Shown here piece by piece: positions 43,253 through 51,733 of a DNA stretch of 51,733 nucleotides. Every line of letters starts with the position of its first letter. The stretch's first letter is position 1. Below the pieces are notes generated by a model that was not told the DNA's origin, did no database searches, and saw only the letters and a list, made by a program, of their open reading frames with translations. The stretch covers positions 1-51,733 of the forward strand of contig JAFVBC010000023.1 in NCBI GenBank assembly GCA_017480185.1, in the 5' to 3' direction. The position numbers and the translations under genes were made by a program. This DNA comes from Bacteroidales bacterium. GTDB lineage: Bacteria; Bacteroidota; Bacteroidia; Bacteroidales; P3.

Positions 43253-44434
43253 TTATCCCTCTATTTCTTTGCGAACCTTCTTGAAAGCCTCGATGCATTT
43301 GTCGAGGTGCTCGTGCTCGTGTGCAGCACTGATCTGCACGCGGATGCGGGCTTGGCCTTTCGGCACCACCGGATAGTAGAAGCCTGTGACGAAGATGCCT
43401 TCTTCCTGCATCTTGGCGGCATACTGCTGACTCTTGGCGGCATCGTAGATCATGACGGCGCAAATAGCACTCTCCGAGGGCTTGCAATCGAAACCTTCTT
43501 CCTTCATGCGGCGCAGGAAGTAGTCTGTATTCTCGTGCAGCTTGTCCTGCAGGGCGTTGGTCTCGCTCATGAGTTCGAACATGCGGATGCCGGCAGCCAC
43601 GAGGCCCGGAGCCATGCTGTTGGAGAAGAGATATGGGCGACTGCGTTGACGCAGCATGTCAATAATCTCTTTGCGACCAGTGGTGAATCCACCCATAGCG
43701 CCGCCAAAGGCCTTACCGAGGGTACCAGTTAGTATCTCAATCTGTCCGCGCAAGTTATAACGCTCGGTTACGCCACGACCAGTTTTCCCCACTACACCAG
43801 CCGAGTGGCTTTCGTCAACCATCACCATGGCATCGTACTTTTGTGCCAACTCGTAGATCTTGTCAAGTGGGCAAACGTTGCCGTCCATAGAGAATACACC
43901 GTCGGTTACAATGATGCGGAAGCGGTTCTTTTGAGCGGCCTTCAGTTGCTCTTCAAGGTCGGTCATGTCGGCGTTTGCATAGCGATAGCGTTGAGCCTTG
44001 CACAGACGTACACCATCGATAATGGAGGCGTGGTTGAGAGCATCGCTTATTATAGCATCTTCTTCGGTGAGCAGTGGCTCAAATACGCCACCGTTAGCGT
44101 CGAAGCAAGCTGCATATAGAATGGTATCTTCGGTGCCGAAGAAATCGCTTATTTTTTTCTCTAATTGTTTATGCAGGTCTTGGCACCCACAGATGAAACG
44201 CACACTGGCCATACCATAGCCACGAGCGTCCATTCCACGTTTGGCGGCATCAATAAGTTCTGGATTGTTGGCAAGGCCAAGGTAGTTATTGGCACAGAAG
44301 TTCAAACACTTCTTGCCTTTTACCATGATTTCGGCGCCCTGAGCGCTCTCTATTATGCGTTCGTGTTTGTACAAGCCGGCGGCTTCAATGTCAGCCAGCT
44401 CTTTTTGTAAGTGCTGTTGAAATTTGGTGTACAT
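43253..44434 (-). CDS. kbl: Glycine C-acetyltransferase (2-amino-3-ketobutyrate CoA ligase)
   Basis: This 393-residue PLP enzyme of the alpha-oxoamine synthase family splits 2-amino-3-oxobutyrate with CoA into glycine and acetyl-CoA, the second step of threonine breakdown. Marks are CLNFCANNYLGLANNPELI, RGYGMASVRFICGCQDLHKQLE, DALNHASIIDGVRLCKA, VDESHSAGVVGKTGRG and the Schiff-base lysine in TGTLGKAFGGAMGG. It follows the small membrane gene by 12 bp and is last in the minus-strand operon from 48126. Its pathway partner, threonine dehydrogenase, lies 3.1 kb downstream beyond the methyltransferase and HNH genes. Confidence 0.96.
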   Translation of the reverse strand: MYTKFQQHLQKELADIEAAGLYKHERIIESAQGAEIMVKGKKCLNFCANNYLGLANNPELIDAAKRGMDARGYGMASVRFICGCQDLHKQLEKKISDFFGTEDTILYAACFDANGGVFEPLLTEEDAIISDALNHASIIDGVRLCKAQRYRYANADMTDLEEQLKAAQKNRFRIIVTDGVFSMDGNVCPLDKIYELAQKYDAMVMVDESHSAGVVGKTGRGVTERYNLRGQIEILTGTLGKAFGGAMGGFTTGRKEIIDMLRQRSRPYLFSNSMAPGLVAAGIRMFELMSETNALQDKLHENTDYFLRRMKEEGFDCKPSESAICAVMIYDAAKSQQYAAKMQEEGIFVTGFYYPVVPKGQARIRVQISAAHEHEHLDKCIEAFKKVRKEIEG

Positions 44435-44446
44435 GATTATTGCTTT

Positions 44447-44917
44447 TTATTGTTTTGTGTTGTCATTGTTTTCTGTGTCGTTGACACCCTCTTCTGTGCG
44501 AGAAAAAGCTCCCAGTGAGCGCATCAAGTAATAGTAGGCAGCCACAAATAGGAGGGTGAACATGATATTGCCAATGCCGAGATAACCTTTGCCAAGGAAA
44601 ACCACGGGAATGATGAGTAGTAGCAATTGGGCAATAGTATAACAGTGGAAACCAGTCGGACGTAGCTTCCACATTAGTATGGCTCCTACCAACGAGAGTG
44701 CATTGATTATACCAACGGAAAGGTGGTATGGACGGGGAATGCTGAAATAGTTTTCCATGACCACTGAGAATTCGGTAGGTAGGGATATGGCTCCTTGGGC
44801 ATAGATAGCCTCCATTTGAGGAAGTAGTGCTGCCATGAGAATACCCGACAGCATTGAAAGCCCAGAGTTGATGAACGTTAGAACAAGTAGTATATAGAGG
44901 GTGGTTGTACTTTTCAT
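44447..44917 (-). CDS. Four-helix membrane protein of unknown function
   Basis: I do not recognise a named family. The 156-residue product has four hydrophobic helices ([71 protein letters not shown]) and a short charged tail with Asn/Asp/Glu. The ATG at 44917 overlaps the pyrF stop as ATGA, so translation is coupled; ATG 44923 is also possible. Helix layout resembles small inner-membrane proteins common in Bacteroidetes. Role unknown; it sits between pyrF and kbl. Confidence 0.8.
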   Translation of the reverse strand: MKSTTTLYILLVLTFINSGLSMLSGILMAALLPQMEAIYAQGAISLPTEFSVVMENYFSIPRPYHLSVGIINALSLVGAILMWKLRPTGFHCYTIAQLLLLIIPVVFLGKGYLGIGNIMFTLLFVAAYYYLMRSLGAFSRTEEGVNDTENNDNTKQ

Positions 44918-45735
44918 AACCATGATGCCATTTGTTGTTGTAATTTGCTCGCTTCAATGGCAGCTTTCTCGGCAAAGTCTTCGCCTGATGAAGCATATAT
45001 TATTCCTCGCGATGAGTTGACTATTAGTCCACAATCTTTGCTTAATCCATATTTGCACACTTCGTCAAGACTACCTCCTTGTGCGCCTACTCCTGGCACA
45101 AGCAAGAACGAGTTGGGAACGGTCTGCCTCACGTCGGCCAACATATTGGCTTTTGTTGCCCCAACAACATACATCATGTTGCTTTCATTGCCCCATTCAC
45201 GCGATGTGGATAGTACTTTTTGATAGAGCGGTTGCCCATCGGAATCAAGAGTCATCTGAAAGTCAAAAGCCCCTTTATTGGAAGTTAGAGCCAGTAAAAT
45301 AACCCACTTGCCTTCGTATTTCATAAATGGTTGCACCGAGTCGGCACCCATATATGGCGCAATTGTAATGGCATCAAAGTCGAACTCTCCCTTAGGGTCG
45401 AGAAAGGCTTTAGCATACTGCTGCGAGGTGTTTCCAATGTCGCCTCGTTTTGCATCGGCAATGGTAAACACGGGTTTCTTGAGTGAGTGTATGTACTCCA
45501 TAGTCATGCGCAATTGTTGCAACCCTTCAATGCCCATTGCTTCGTAGAATGCCAAGTTTGGTTTGAAAGCTATGGCTTTATCAATGGTGGCATCAATGAT
45601 GGCTTTGTTGAATAGGAATACACCGTTTTTGGTGTTGCGCAGATGCTGTGGCGTCTTTTCTGGGTCGGTATCAAGACCAACGCACAAGAAAGACTTGCGC
45701 TCATGAATCAGGTCAATCAACTCTTGACGGTTCAT
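44914..45735 (-). CDS. pyrF: Orotidine 5'-phosphate decarboxylase (long, PyrF family 2)
   Basis: This 273-residue enzyme makes UMP from OMP in pyrimidine synthesis. Family marks are [31 protein letters not shown] and the catalytic [11 protein letters not shown] (Asp94, Lys96), then [10 protein letters not shown] and [15 protein letters not shown]. The length is that of the longer PyrF group 2 seen in Bacteroidetes and Actinobacteria. It lies 26 bp after the ABC ATPase gene and overlaps the next gene by 4 bp. Confidence 0.97.
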   Translation of the reverse strand: MNRQELIDLIHERKSFLCVGLDTDPEKTPQHLRNTKNGVFLFNKAIIDATIDKAIAFKPNLAFYEAMGIEGLQQLRMTMEYIHSLKKPVFTIADAKRGDIGNTSQQYAKAFLDPKGEFDFDAITIAPYMGADSVQPFMKYEGKWVILLALTSNKGAFDFQMTLDSDGQPLYQKVLSTSREWGNESNMMYVVGATKANMLADVRQTVPNSFLLVPGVGAQGGSLDEVCKYGLSKDCGLIVNSSRGIIYASSGEDFAEKAAIEASKLQQQMASWL

Positions 45736-45761
45736 TGTCTGTTGTTTTTCTGAAAAGTTTT

Positions 45762-46454
45762 TTAGGAAGTAAGCTTGTGAAATTGCTCTGTTAGGGCCAG
45801 AGCCGAGAGATTACTTATAGATTCGTCGGCTACTATTTTGCCATGGTCTATTATTATGGCACGATCGCACATCGCCTCAACCTCCTGCATAATGTGGGTT
45901 GAAAGTAGCACAACCTTTTTCTTACCCTCGGTACGTATAACGTTTCGTATAAATTCCAACTGGTTGGGGTCAAGACCTGTTGTAGGCTCATCGAGTATCA
46001 GCACTTGTGGGTCGTGAATAAGTGCTTGAGCAAGCCCTACGCGTTGGCGGTATCCTTTTGATAACTGCCCAATCTTTTTATTTGCTTCTGGTGTAAGCCC
46101 TGTCAGTGCTATCATTTCTTCCACCCGTTCCCTGTTGTTTTTAATTCCACTCAATCCGGCTGCAAAACGAAGAAACTCACGTACATACATGTCAAGATAC
46201 AGCGGGTTGTGTTCAGGAAGATAGCCAATGTGGCGACGCACTGCCATGGTGTTGTCGTATATGCTGTTGCCACACACAAAGGCTTCACCATGGGTAGGGG
46301 GGATGAAACAAGTTAGTATTTTCATCAGTGTAGATTTACCTGCTCCATTTGGACCGAGTAATCCCACTATTTCGCCCCCGTTGACGCTAAACGATATGTT
46401 GTCAAGGGCTTTTTGTTCGCCGTATGTTTTGGTGATGTTTTTTATCTCTATCAT
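45762..46454 (-). CDS. ABC transporter ATP-binding protein, GldA-like
   Basis: This 230-residue ABC ATPase resembles GldA, the ATP-binding partner of the GldFG transporter linked to gliding and surface export in Bacteroidetes. Walker A is GPNGAGKST at 34-42, the Q-loop region is [19 protein letters not shown], the signature is [15 protein letters not shown] and Walker B is [15 protein letters not shown] with STHIMQE after it. The [13 protein letters not shown] text is typical of GldA. No permease gene is next to it, so partners must be elsewhere. It begins 10 bp after the amidase stop and belongs to the same operon. Confidence 0.88.
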   Translation of the reverse strand: MIEIKNITKTYGEQKALDNISFSVNGGEIVGLLGPNGAGKSTLMKILTCFIPPTHGEAFVCGNSIYDNTMAVRRHIGYLPEHNPLYLDMYVREFLRFAAGLSGIKNNRERVEEMIALTGLTPEANKKIGQLSKGYRQRVGLAQALIHDPQVLILDEPTTGLDPNQLEFIRNVIRTEGKKKVVLLSTHIMQEVEAMCDRAIIIDHGKIVADESISNLSALALTEQFHKLTS

Positions 46455-46464
46455 CAGTGATGGC

Positions 46465-48126
46465 CTATTTTGCTAATCCTGCTGACTGAAGCGATATGCG
46501 TTGTCCATCGCGTAGTGCAATAACAAAGGCATCTTTGAACGGAGTTGTTTTCTGTATGCGTGCACATTCTTTTTCTGCATCACGCAGGTTAGAGTAGTTT
46601 CCAGTGGTATAGGCGTAAACCTTACCCGATTGGGCGTAATAGAATTCGCTTATACCATACAGATTTGGATCGCCTTTTTGCATTATGTAATTCGCCGAGC
46701 AGAATTGTATGCGAAAAACAACCCCTTTGGGAGTTGCAGTTTGCGACTGAATGACCTTTGGTTTTGTCTCAGGTGTAGTCTGTGTCTGCTGTATTTTTCT
46801 ATCAACATTAGGCTTGATCGTATTCACCCAAGCATCTTTGAATCGGGTACTCTTGCGTATGTCGGCGCACACTTTAGACGCTTCGTCGAATGTGGCAAAA
46901 TGCCCTAAAGTGTAGCAATAGTTGTTACCCTTTTGTTCGCAGTCGAAGTCTTCTAATCCGTCAAGTACCTTATTTCCCACCGATAGTTTTTGAGGAGAAA
47001 TTAAGAACTGTATGGTGTAGTACATTTTGCCTGCCTCTGCTGTGTTTATTCTTTCGTTGGAAAGGTCGATAGCTGCACTTGTGGCAGGTGTAGGCTGAGA
47101 CTTTTGTGTAGGCTGCTGTGTTTGTGGTGCGAGCGTTAGCGATGGCAGCGGCTTTGACGCGGCATTAATGTCTTGTGTATCTGTTGTTTGTGCAATAGGT
47201 AAGGCTATGGAGTCAACCACACCAAAATCCCCAACTTGTTCAGTGGTCTCGGTGATGTTTGGTTCAAGGCTGCTTGGCTTTTGAGCAATGTCTGGTGGTG
47301 GGGGAGTTATGCCAGGAATGTCGATTCTTGGATTTTTAAGCCTTGCCGATCCCTCCTCGGTGGCTTTGTATATCATGAATGCGTTAAATAGGCTCAAAGC
47401 AATTTGCGCTTGTCCCTCGTCGGAGAGCATAAAATCCTCCTCCTTGGGGTTGCTTATGAAACCCACTTCGGTCAGAACCGATGGCATTGACGTTTTATAA
47501 AGCACATACAATTCAGCCTGTTTAACACCGCGATTTATAGTCTTAATGTTCTTCTTGTATTGATCTTGGATGTTTTGTGCCAAGTTTAGGCTTTTATCAA
47601 TAAAAGCATTTTGAAACATGGCAAGCATAACGTAGGTCTCAGGGGCATTCGGGTCAAAGCCTTGATAGTCGCTATTGGTCTTATAATCAGATTCAAGCAA
47701 TATGTCGGCATTCTCTTTCTTGGCTACTTCCAAGTTGGCTTTACTTTCCGACAACCCCATTACAAATGTCTCAACCCCTGTAGGAGTGGCTGTTGGGTGC
47801 GAGTTGGCGTGTATGGAGATAAAGAGGTCTGCCTTGTTGCGGTTAGCAATGTTGGCTCGTTCGGCCAGCGAGATGTCAATATCTCTGGTACGAGTGTAGA
47901 TTATTTTTACGTCTGGGTAGTTGTCTGCAATCAATTTGCCAAACTTTTTTGCAACTGCGAGTGTGATGTCTTTCTCTTGAGATTTCTTGCCATGGGCTCC
48001 AGGCTTGGCTCCTCCGTGGCCTGGATCAATAACCACTGTGCGCACACGGTAGGTTTCTTTCTTTTGTGCAAACAAAAAATTGGGGCACATCAAAGCCAAG
48101 GCTATTGTTATCAATAATCCCCTCAT
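46465..48126 (-). CDS. N-acetylmuramoyl-L-alanine amidase with two SPOR domains
   Basis: This 553-residue secreted cell-wall hydrolase cuts the amide bond between muramic acid and L-alanine, probably at the division septum. The signal peptide is MRGLLITIALALMCPNFLFAQ. The Amidase_3 domain shows the zinc ligands: His in VVIDPGHGGAKPGA, Glu in ISLAERANIAN, His in LFISIHANSHP, and the catalytic Glu in VLTEVGFISNPKEEDFM. A Pro/Thr/Gln linker (about 250-330) is followed by two SPOR-like repeats (YYTIQFLISPQKL ... RFKDAWVNTIKP; VVFRIQFCSANYIM ... PFKDAFVIALRDG). I chose ATG 48126 because 52 upstream codons precede the signal peptide. It is first in the operon amidase, gldA-like, pyrF, membrane protein, kbl. 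Confidence 0.94.
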   Translation of the reverse strand: MRGLLITIALALMCPNFLFAQKKETYRVRTVVIDPGHGGAKPGAHGKKSQEKDITLAVAKKFGKLIADNYPDVKIIYTRTRDIDISLAERANIANRNKADLFISIHANSHPTATPTGVETFVMGLSESKANLEVAKKENADILLESDYKTNSDYQGFDPNAPETYVMLAMFQNAFIDKSLNLAQNIQDQYKKNIKTINRGVKQAELYVLYKTSMPSVLTEVGFISNPKEEDFMLSDEGQAQIALSLFNAFMIYKATEEGSARLKNPRIDIPGITPPPPDIAQKPSSLEPNITETTEQVGDFGVVDSIALPIAQTTDTQDINAASKPLPSLTLAPQTQQPTQKSQPTPATSAAIDLSNERINTAEAGKMYYTIQFLISPQKLSVGNKVLDGLEDFDCEQKGNNYCYTLGHFATFDEASKVCADIRKSTRFKDAWVNTIKPNVDRKIQQTQTTPETKPKVIQSQTATPKGVVFRIQFCSANYIMQKGDPNLYGISEFYYAQSGKVYAYTTGNYSNLRDAEKECARIQKTTPFKDAFVIALRDGQRISLQSAGLAK

Positions 48127-48171
48127 TCCTAATGCCGTGTTTTTTTGTTTCAGTAATCGCACAAATAGTTC

Positions 48172-48179
48172 TATTTTTG
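48172..48179 (+). promoter_or_regulatory. -7 box of the LptD-like gene
   Basis: TATTTTTG matches TAnnTTTG and lies about 60 nt before the proposed TTG start at 48238. It is divergent from the amidase gene, which starts at 48126. Confidence 0.6.
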
Positions 48180-48237
48180 CAGATTGAATTTGCAAATATA
48201 CAAAAATAACGTCATCTATCCCAAATCGAAAAAAAAG

Positions 48238-50814
48238 TTGACTAAAAGTCGGCGAACGGTGCGATTTGTAGCCAGTTGGCACATCCAGTTGGTGCTATTG
48301 GCTTTGGCGTTGTTGGTCTCTTACCAATCGTTAGCGCAAAACGATATAGATACCACTCTACGCCTATCTCCCAATGCTGTGAGCGACGTGGTGAAGTATA
48401 AGGCTAAGGATTCGGTGGCTTTCGACATTCACTCTCGTCGTGCTTTTCTTTATTCGGAAGGAGTCATCGATTACGAGGATATGCAACTCAAGGCCGATCG
48501 TGTTACGGTCGACTTCGACAAGCAAACATTACAAGCTCAGGGATCGGTCGACACCAGTGGCGACGTGGTGGGACGCCCCCAATTCAAGCAAGGTGAAGAT
48601 GAATACTATGCCGATACCATAACTTACAACTATCGCAGCCAAAAGGGTATTATTCAAGGTGTGATAACACAGGAGGGCGAAGGCTTCTTACATGGGAAAA
48701 AGGTGAAGAAGATGAACGACTCGGTGATGTATCTCAGCGGAGGAAGTTACACTACGTGCAACTATGCACATCCCCATTTTGCAATCAACTTCACAAAGTC
48801 AAAACTCATTGCTGGCGACAAGATAGTCACTGGGCCTGCTTGGGTTACCATTGAGGATGTTCCAACCCCATTGGCACTGCCATTTGCTTTTTTCCCCATC
48901 ACCCACAACCGAGCTTCGGGTGTACTGTTGCCGTCGTATGGGTGGATGAATGGGCGAGGTTACTATTTGAAAGATGGTGGCTACTACTTTGCACTTAACG
49001 ATAGGGTAGACCTCTCATTATTGGGAGAACTATACACCAACCTCAGTTGGGCGGCTGAGGCCAAGTCCAACTACTACGTGCGCTACAAATACAAAGGCCA
49101 GTTTGATGTGCGTTTTGGGCGAACGTTTGAGGGTATTCGTGGTGATACAAACACATTTAGTGCCTACAACGACTTTAAGGTCATGTGGCAACACAACCAA
49201 GATGCAAAGGCCAACCCATACAGCCGCTTTTCAGCCAACGTCAATCTGCAAAGCCGCAACTATAGCAAGAATACAACCAATCGCAACGACTATTTTAATA
49301 GCACTACCACCTCAAGCATCAACTACACCGCGCGTTTGGGTCAATACTTTAATCTTTCTGCAGCAGCGCGCGAGTCGTTTAATGCACAAACAGGTGTCAT
49401 CAACCTAAAACTGCCCAGCATCTCGCTTTCATCATCCACCATATACCCCTTTCGACGGCGCAATAGGGTGGGATCGTATCGTTGGTGGGAAAACATATCA
49501 CTGTCCTATGTGCTCAACGGCGAGAATAATATCACCACACAAGATACCGACCTCTTTAAGGCATCAACCCTTGATGCAATGCAATACGGCTTGCAACATA
49601 GCATACCGTTGAGCAGTAGTGTTAAAGTGTTGCGCTATTTCAACTGGACGAACTCGGTTTCATATCGTGAGCGTTGGCATTGGCGCACCAACGAACGTAC
49701 CTACGACAGCAATACAGGAGTCCTCACAATCGATACTATTCGCGGTTTCCGAGCCAATCGTGAGATTAGTTTCAGCTCAAATCTTAGCACCCGACTTTAT
49801 GGTATGTTCAACTTCAAATGGGGACCTGTAAAGGCCTTGCGCCATGTCATCAACCCATCCCTGTCGTTCACCTATCGTCCCGATTTTGGTGCAGACTGGA
49901 TGGGCTATTGGAAGCAATACACTGACACCAGCGGTACGATTCATCGCTACTCCATTTTCTCAAACACTCTGTATGGTGGACCTGCTGACGGCCAAAGCGG
50001 ACAGGTGCGTTTCAATGTGGGTAACAACCTTGAGATGAAAGTGAAAAACCCGTTCGATACCGCCTCAGAAGTGAAGAAAGTGCCCCTAATAGAGAATCTT
50101 ACCCTTTCGATGAGCTACGACGTTGCTCGCGATTCACTCAACTGGTCGAACCTCTCGGTATCTGGTCGAACCACCCTCTTCCGCACGCTTGTGCTCAACT
50201 ACAGTGGCTCTTTCTGTCCGTACGTAACCGACACACTTGGGCGTACCTACAACCGTTTTTTATGGCAAGATCAGCGAAAATTGTTCCGAACCGACAACTC
50301 CACGTGGAGCGCTCAGTTGTCGTGGAGTCTCAACAATAGCACATTCTCGAAAGATGGACAGGCTCACACCAACGGTCAACCCACACGTGCTCTGTTGCAA
50401 ACGCCTTACAACAACAATGCGGTGCTGATGACTGGTGGGTATGTCGACTTCTCTGTGCCGTGGAACATAAGTCTTAACTATACCTTTAGCCATGTAAGCC
50501 GCTACCATGCTGCCGAGATGAGTATGAACTATGAAACAGTGCAGAGTATAAGCCTATCTGGCAACTTTACATTTACAAAGAACTGGAAAGTGGCCATGAC
50601 CACGGGCTACGACATCGTCAACAAAGGCATGTCATACACCACGGTCGACATCTATCGCGACTTGCACTGCTGGGAGATGAAATTTAGTTGGGTGCCATTC
50701 GGCTACTACAAAAGTTGGTCGTTTCAGATCAACATCAAGGCCGACGCACTTCGCGACGTGAAATACCAAAAACAGGAAACCTATCTCGACAATCAGGGCT
50801 ACTACTCATATTGA
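48238..50814 (+). CDS. LptD-like outer-membrane LPS assembly protein
   Basis: This outer-membrane protein of about 858 residues resembles the Bacteroidetes LptD, which inserts lipopolysaccharide into the outer leaflet. A signal peptide (RFVASWHIQLVLLALALLVS ... SLAQ) is followed by an OstA-like N-terminal domain (YSEGVIDYEDMQLKADRVTV, LQAQGSVDTSGDVVG, YNYRSQKGIIQGVITQEGEG). A barrel of alternating Tyr/Asn/Arg strands ends with aromatic residues (NQGYYSY). The frame is open to TTG 48184, only a few nt after the promoter; TTG 48238 gives a short basic start (TKSRRT) before the signal, so I prefer it. GTG 48259 is also possible. It overlaps the MerR-like gene's ATG by one base (TGATG). Confidence 0.88.
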   Translation: MTKSRRTVRFVASWHIQLVLLALALLVSYQSLAQNDIDTTLRLSPNAVSDVVKYKAKDSVAFDIHSRRAFLYSEGVIDYEDMQLKADRVTVDFDKQTLQAQGSVDTSGDVVGRPQFKQGEDEYYADTITYNYRSQKGIIQGVITQEGEGFLHGKKVKKMNDSVMYLSGGSYTTCNYAHPHFAINFTKSKLIAGDKIVTGPAWVTIEDVPTPLALPFAFFPITHNRASGVLLPSYGWMNGRGYYLKDGGYYFALNDRVDLSLLGELYTNLSWAAEAKSNYYVRYKYKGQFDVRFGRTFEGIRGDTNTFSAYNDFKVMWQHNQDAKANPYSRFSANVNLQSRNYSKNTTNRNDYFNSTTTSSINYTARLGQYFNLSAAARESFNAQTGVINLKLPSISLSSSTIYPFRRRNRVGSYRWWENISLSYVLNGENNITTQDTDLFKASTLDAMQYGLQHSIPLSSSVKVLRYFNWTNSVSYRERWHWRTNERTYDSNTGVLTIDTIRGFRANREISFSSNLSTRLYGMFNFKWGPVKALRHVINPSLSFTYRPDFGADWMGYWKQYTDTSGTIHRYSIFSNTLYGGPADGQSGQVRFNVGNNLEMKVKNPFDTASEVKKVPLIENLTLSMSYDVARDSLNWSNLSVSGRTTLFRTLVLNYSGSFCPYVTDTLGRTYNRFLWQDQRKLFRTDNSTWSAQLSWSLNNSTFSKDGQAHTNGQPTRALLQTPYNNNAVLMTGGYVDFSVPWNISLNYTFSHVSRYHAAEMSMNYETVQSISLSGNFTFTKNWKVAMTTGYDIVNKGMSYTTVDIYRDLHCWEMKFSWVPFGYYKSWSFQINIKADALRDVKYQKQETYLDNQGYYSY

Positions 50815-51128
50815 TGGAAAACAAGTTATATTATTCAATTAAGGAGGTGGCGCAGATGCTCGACGTCAACCCCTCGGTGTTGCGGTTTTGGGAAACCGAG
50901 TTTGACTGCATTCGTCCAGTGAAAAACAAAAAGGGCAACCGAAGCTATACCCAGCACGACATCGAACTGTTGCGACGCATCCACTACCTTACGCGGCAGT
51001 GTGGCTACACACTTGAGGGCGCACGCGAGCAAATGCGCATTCGCCCCGTTGACGACCCACAGATGCAGATAATCCGCCAATTGGAGGATGTCCGCTCGTT
51101 TCTTGTCGACCTCAAAGATGTCTTATAG
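50814..51128 (+). CDS. MerR family transcriptional regulator
   Basis: This 104-residue regulator has the MerR helix-turn-helix (YYSIKEVAQMLDVNPSVLRFW, ETEFDCIRPVKNKKGNRSYT, IELLRRIHYLTRQCGYTLEG) and a short coiled-coil tail. It has no ligand-binding domain or cysteines for metals. This short type is common next to LptD or recombination genes in Bacteroidetes. The ATG overlaps the LptD-like stop (TGATG), so the start is decided by coupling; a longer frame from 50688 overlaps the LptD gene and is not used. No target operator was identified. Confidence 0.9.
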   Translation: MENKLYYSIKEVAQMLDVNPSVLRFWETEFDCIRPVKNKKGNRSYTQHDIELLRRIHYLTRQCGYTLEGAREQMRIRPVDDPQMQIIRQLEDVRSFLVDLKDVL

Positions 51129-51141
51129 TCGCCACAACTTT

Positions 51142-51262
51142 GTATCAAGTTCGTATCAACTTCGGCCTTTGTAAGGCTCCGTATAGGGGATATAAGGCCT
51201 AAATTTAGTTAAAAGCCTAACATGATCCTTAGTTGATCCTTAGTTGATCCCTACTTGATCCC
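51142..51262. repeat. Divergent palindromic-type element with 11-bp tandem repeats
   Basis: The left end GTATCAAGTTCGTATCAACTTCGGCC and right end CTACTTGATCC match the ends of copies 1-3, but the CTTCAGT core is absent. The right side has about 3.7 tandem copies of TTGATCCTTAG (51222-51262). It lies between the MerR-like gene and the tRNA cluster. From 51263 to 51457 I see no gene, only A-rich sequence. Confidence 0.6.
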
Positions 51263-51457
51263 ACCCTTTTAGGTGTAGGATGGATGCAAAAAGGAGGGAT
51301 GTCGGCGCAAAAACAGACATGTAATGGAGCGTGATAGTGTAGGTGAGACGGCTTTGCTGTTGAAAAATTGTTAATATTAAACCACTGAAAAACTGATTGT
51401 TGGTATTTACAAGGAGAAAAAAAAGAAAAAAAACTTTGAGGGAATTGGAAAAATACG

Positions 51458-51465
51458 TAGTTTTG
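51458..51465 (+). promoter_or_regulatory. -7 box of the tRNA cluster
   Basis: TAGTTTTG in TACGTAGTTTTGCAA, with a TTTG 19 bp upstream (51435-51438), fits the -33/-7 promoter pattern. The predicted start is near 51472, some 40 nt before tRNA-Thr. Confidence 0.65.
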
Positions 51466-51511
51466 CAATCTCTTTTGAACGAGAGGAGAGTTGGTTGAAA
51501 CATTGATTGAC

Positions 51512-51584
51512 GCCGATGTAACTCAGTTGGTAGAGTAGCTGATTTGTAATCAGCCTGTCGGGGGTTCGAGTCCCTTCATCGGCT
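51512..51584 (+). tRNA. tRNA-Thr (anticodon TGT)
   Basis: The acceptor stem GCCGATG pairs with CATCGGC. The D arm is ACTCAGTTGGTAGAGT, the anticodon loop TTTGTAA between GCTGA and TCAGC, and the T arm GGGGGTTCGAGTCCC. Anticodon TGT reads threonine codons. CCA is not encoded. It is the first tRNA after the promoter at 51458. Confidence 0.96.
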
Positions 51585-51625
51585 CGGGTTGTTCTCCGAA
51601 AACCAATGGTTGCGGAGGTTGACAC

Positions 51626-51707
51626 GGGGGAGTCGCATAGCGGCAATTGCAACAGACTGTAAATCTGTCCTCGGAAGAGTTCGGTGGTTCGAGTCCACCC
51701 TCCCCCA
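51626..51707 (+). tRNA. tRNA-Tyr (anticodon GTA)
   Basis: The acceptor stem GGGGGAG pairs with CTCCCCC. The anticodon stem ACAGA/TCTGT encloses CTGTAAA with GTA. A long variable arm (CCTCGGAAGAG) and T arm GGTGGTTCGAGTCCACC fit a class II tRNA-Tyr of 82 nt with discriminator A. It follows tRNA-Thr by 41 bp. Confidence 0.96.
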
Positions 51708-51724
51708 CAACGCCATGCGTGAAA

Positions 51725-51733
51725 GCGGAAGTA
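51725..51733 (+). tRNA. Start of a third tRNA, cut by the window edge
   Basis: GCGGAAGTA resembles the 5' end of a tRNA-Gly and follows tRNA-Tyr by 17 bp. Bacteroidetes often have Thr-Tyr-Gly here before tuf. Only nine bases are visible. Confidence 0.35.

Overview
The window reads as chromosome of a member of the Bacteroidetes, most likely order Bacteroidales. The evidence is: two very large type IX secretion substrates, one with a type A and one with a type B C-terminal sorting domain; Bacteroidetes-style promoters (TAnnTTTG near -7) and almost no Shine-Dalgarno sites; a Bacteroidetes LptD-like protein; a GldA-like ABC ATPase; tryptophanase and amino-acid fermentation genes (threonine; 3-aminobutyryl-CoA ammonia-lyase with a CoA-transferase). 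I cannot name genus or species from the sequence alone.

Layout. Positions 1-3000 hold an aspartate aminotransferase and a small DUF559 (Vsr-like) endonuclease embedded in a G/C-strand-biased repeat array with a period of about 143 bp. Positions 3199-14352 are one giant secreted protein (3717 residues, fibronectin III and choice-of-anchor-J-like modules, type A sorting tail). Positions 14654-21048 form a tight run: recA, a secreted small protein, a RelA/SpoT enzyme, mazG and a C69 dipeptidase. Positions 21124-22689 are tryptophanase behind a leader that looks like an attenuator (short ORF, internal hairpin, terminator-like hairpin). Then follow xerC-like recombinase and hpf, and on the minus strand a second giant protein (24297-32669, type B sorting tail). 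Positions 32948-36745 are a phosphohexomutase, small membrane protein, recR and nagZ-like operon. Positions 36829-37882 (minus) are kal and the alpha CoA-transferase subunit. Positions 38022-39133 are a secreted hypothetical and GtrA. Positions 39219-44434 (minus) hold threonine 3-dehydrogenase and, 3 kb away, its partner kbl, separated by an EcoRI-type adenine methyltransferase, a DUF262-HNH endonuclease and an unexplained structured RNA candidate. Positions 44447-48126 (minus) are a membrane protein, pyrF, GldA-like ATPase and an amidase with two SPOR domains, continuing upstream of kbl in one operon. Positions 48238-51128 are LptD-like and MerR-like genes. The window ends in a tRNA cluster (Thr, Tyr, start of a third).

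How it fits together. Core housekeeping (recA, recR, rsh, mazG, xerC, hpf, pyrF, tRNAs) is interleaved with envelope functions (LptD, amidase, GH3, GtrA) and amino-acid fermentation (tryptophanase, aspartate aminotransferase, threonine dehydrogenase plus kbl, kal plus CoA-transferase), as expected of an asaccharolytic or protein-using anaerobe; the lifestyle is inference. Two families of short intergenic elements recur: the G-rich DUF559-associated repeats, and a palindrome built from CTTCAGT units found next to several genes. The most unusual items are the DUF559 gene lying exactly in the spacer of one repeat unit, the tryptophanase leader, and the structured RNA at 42747-42990.
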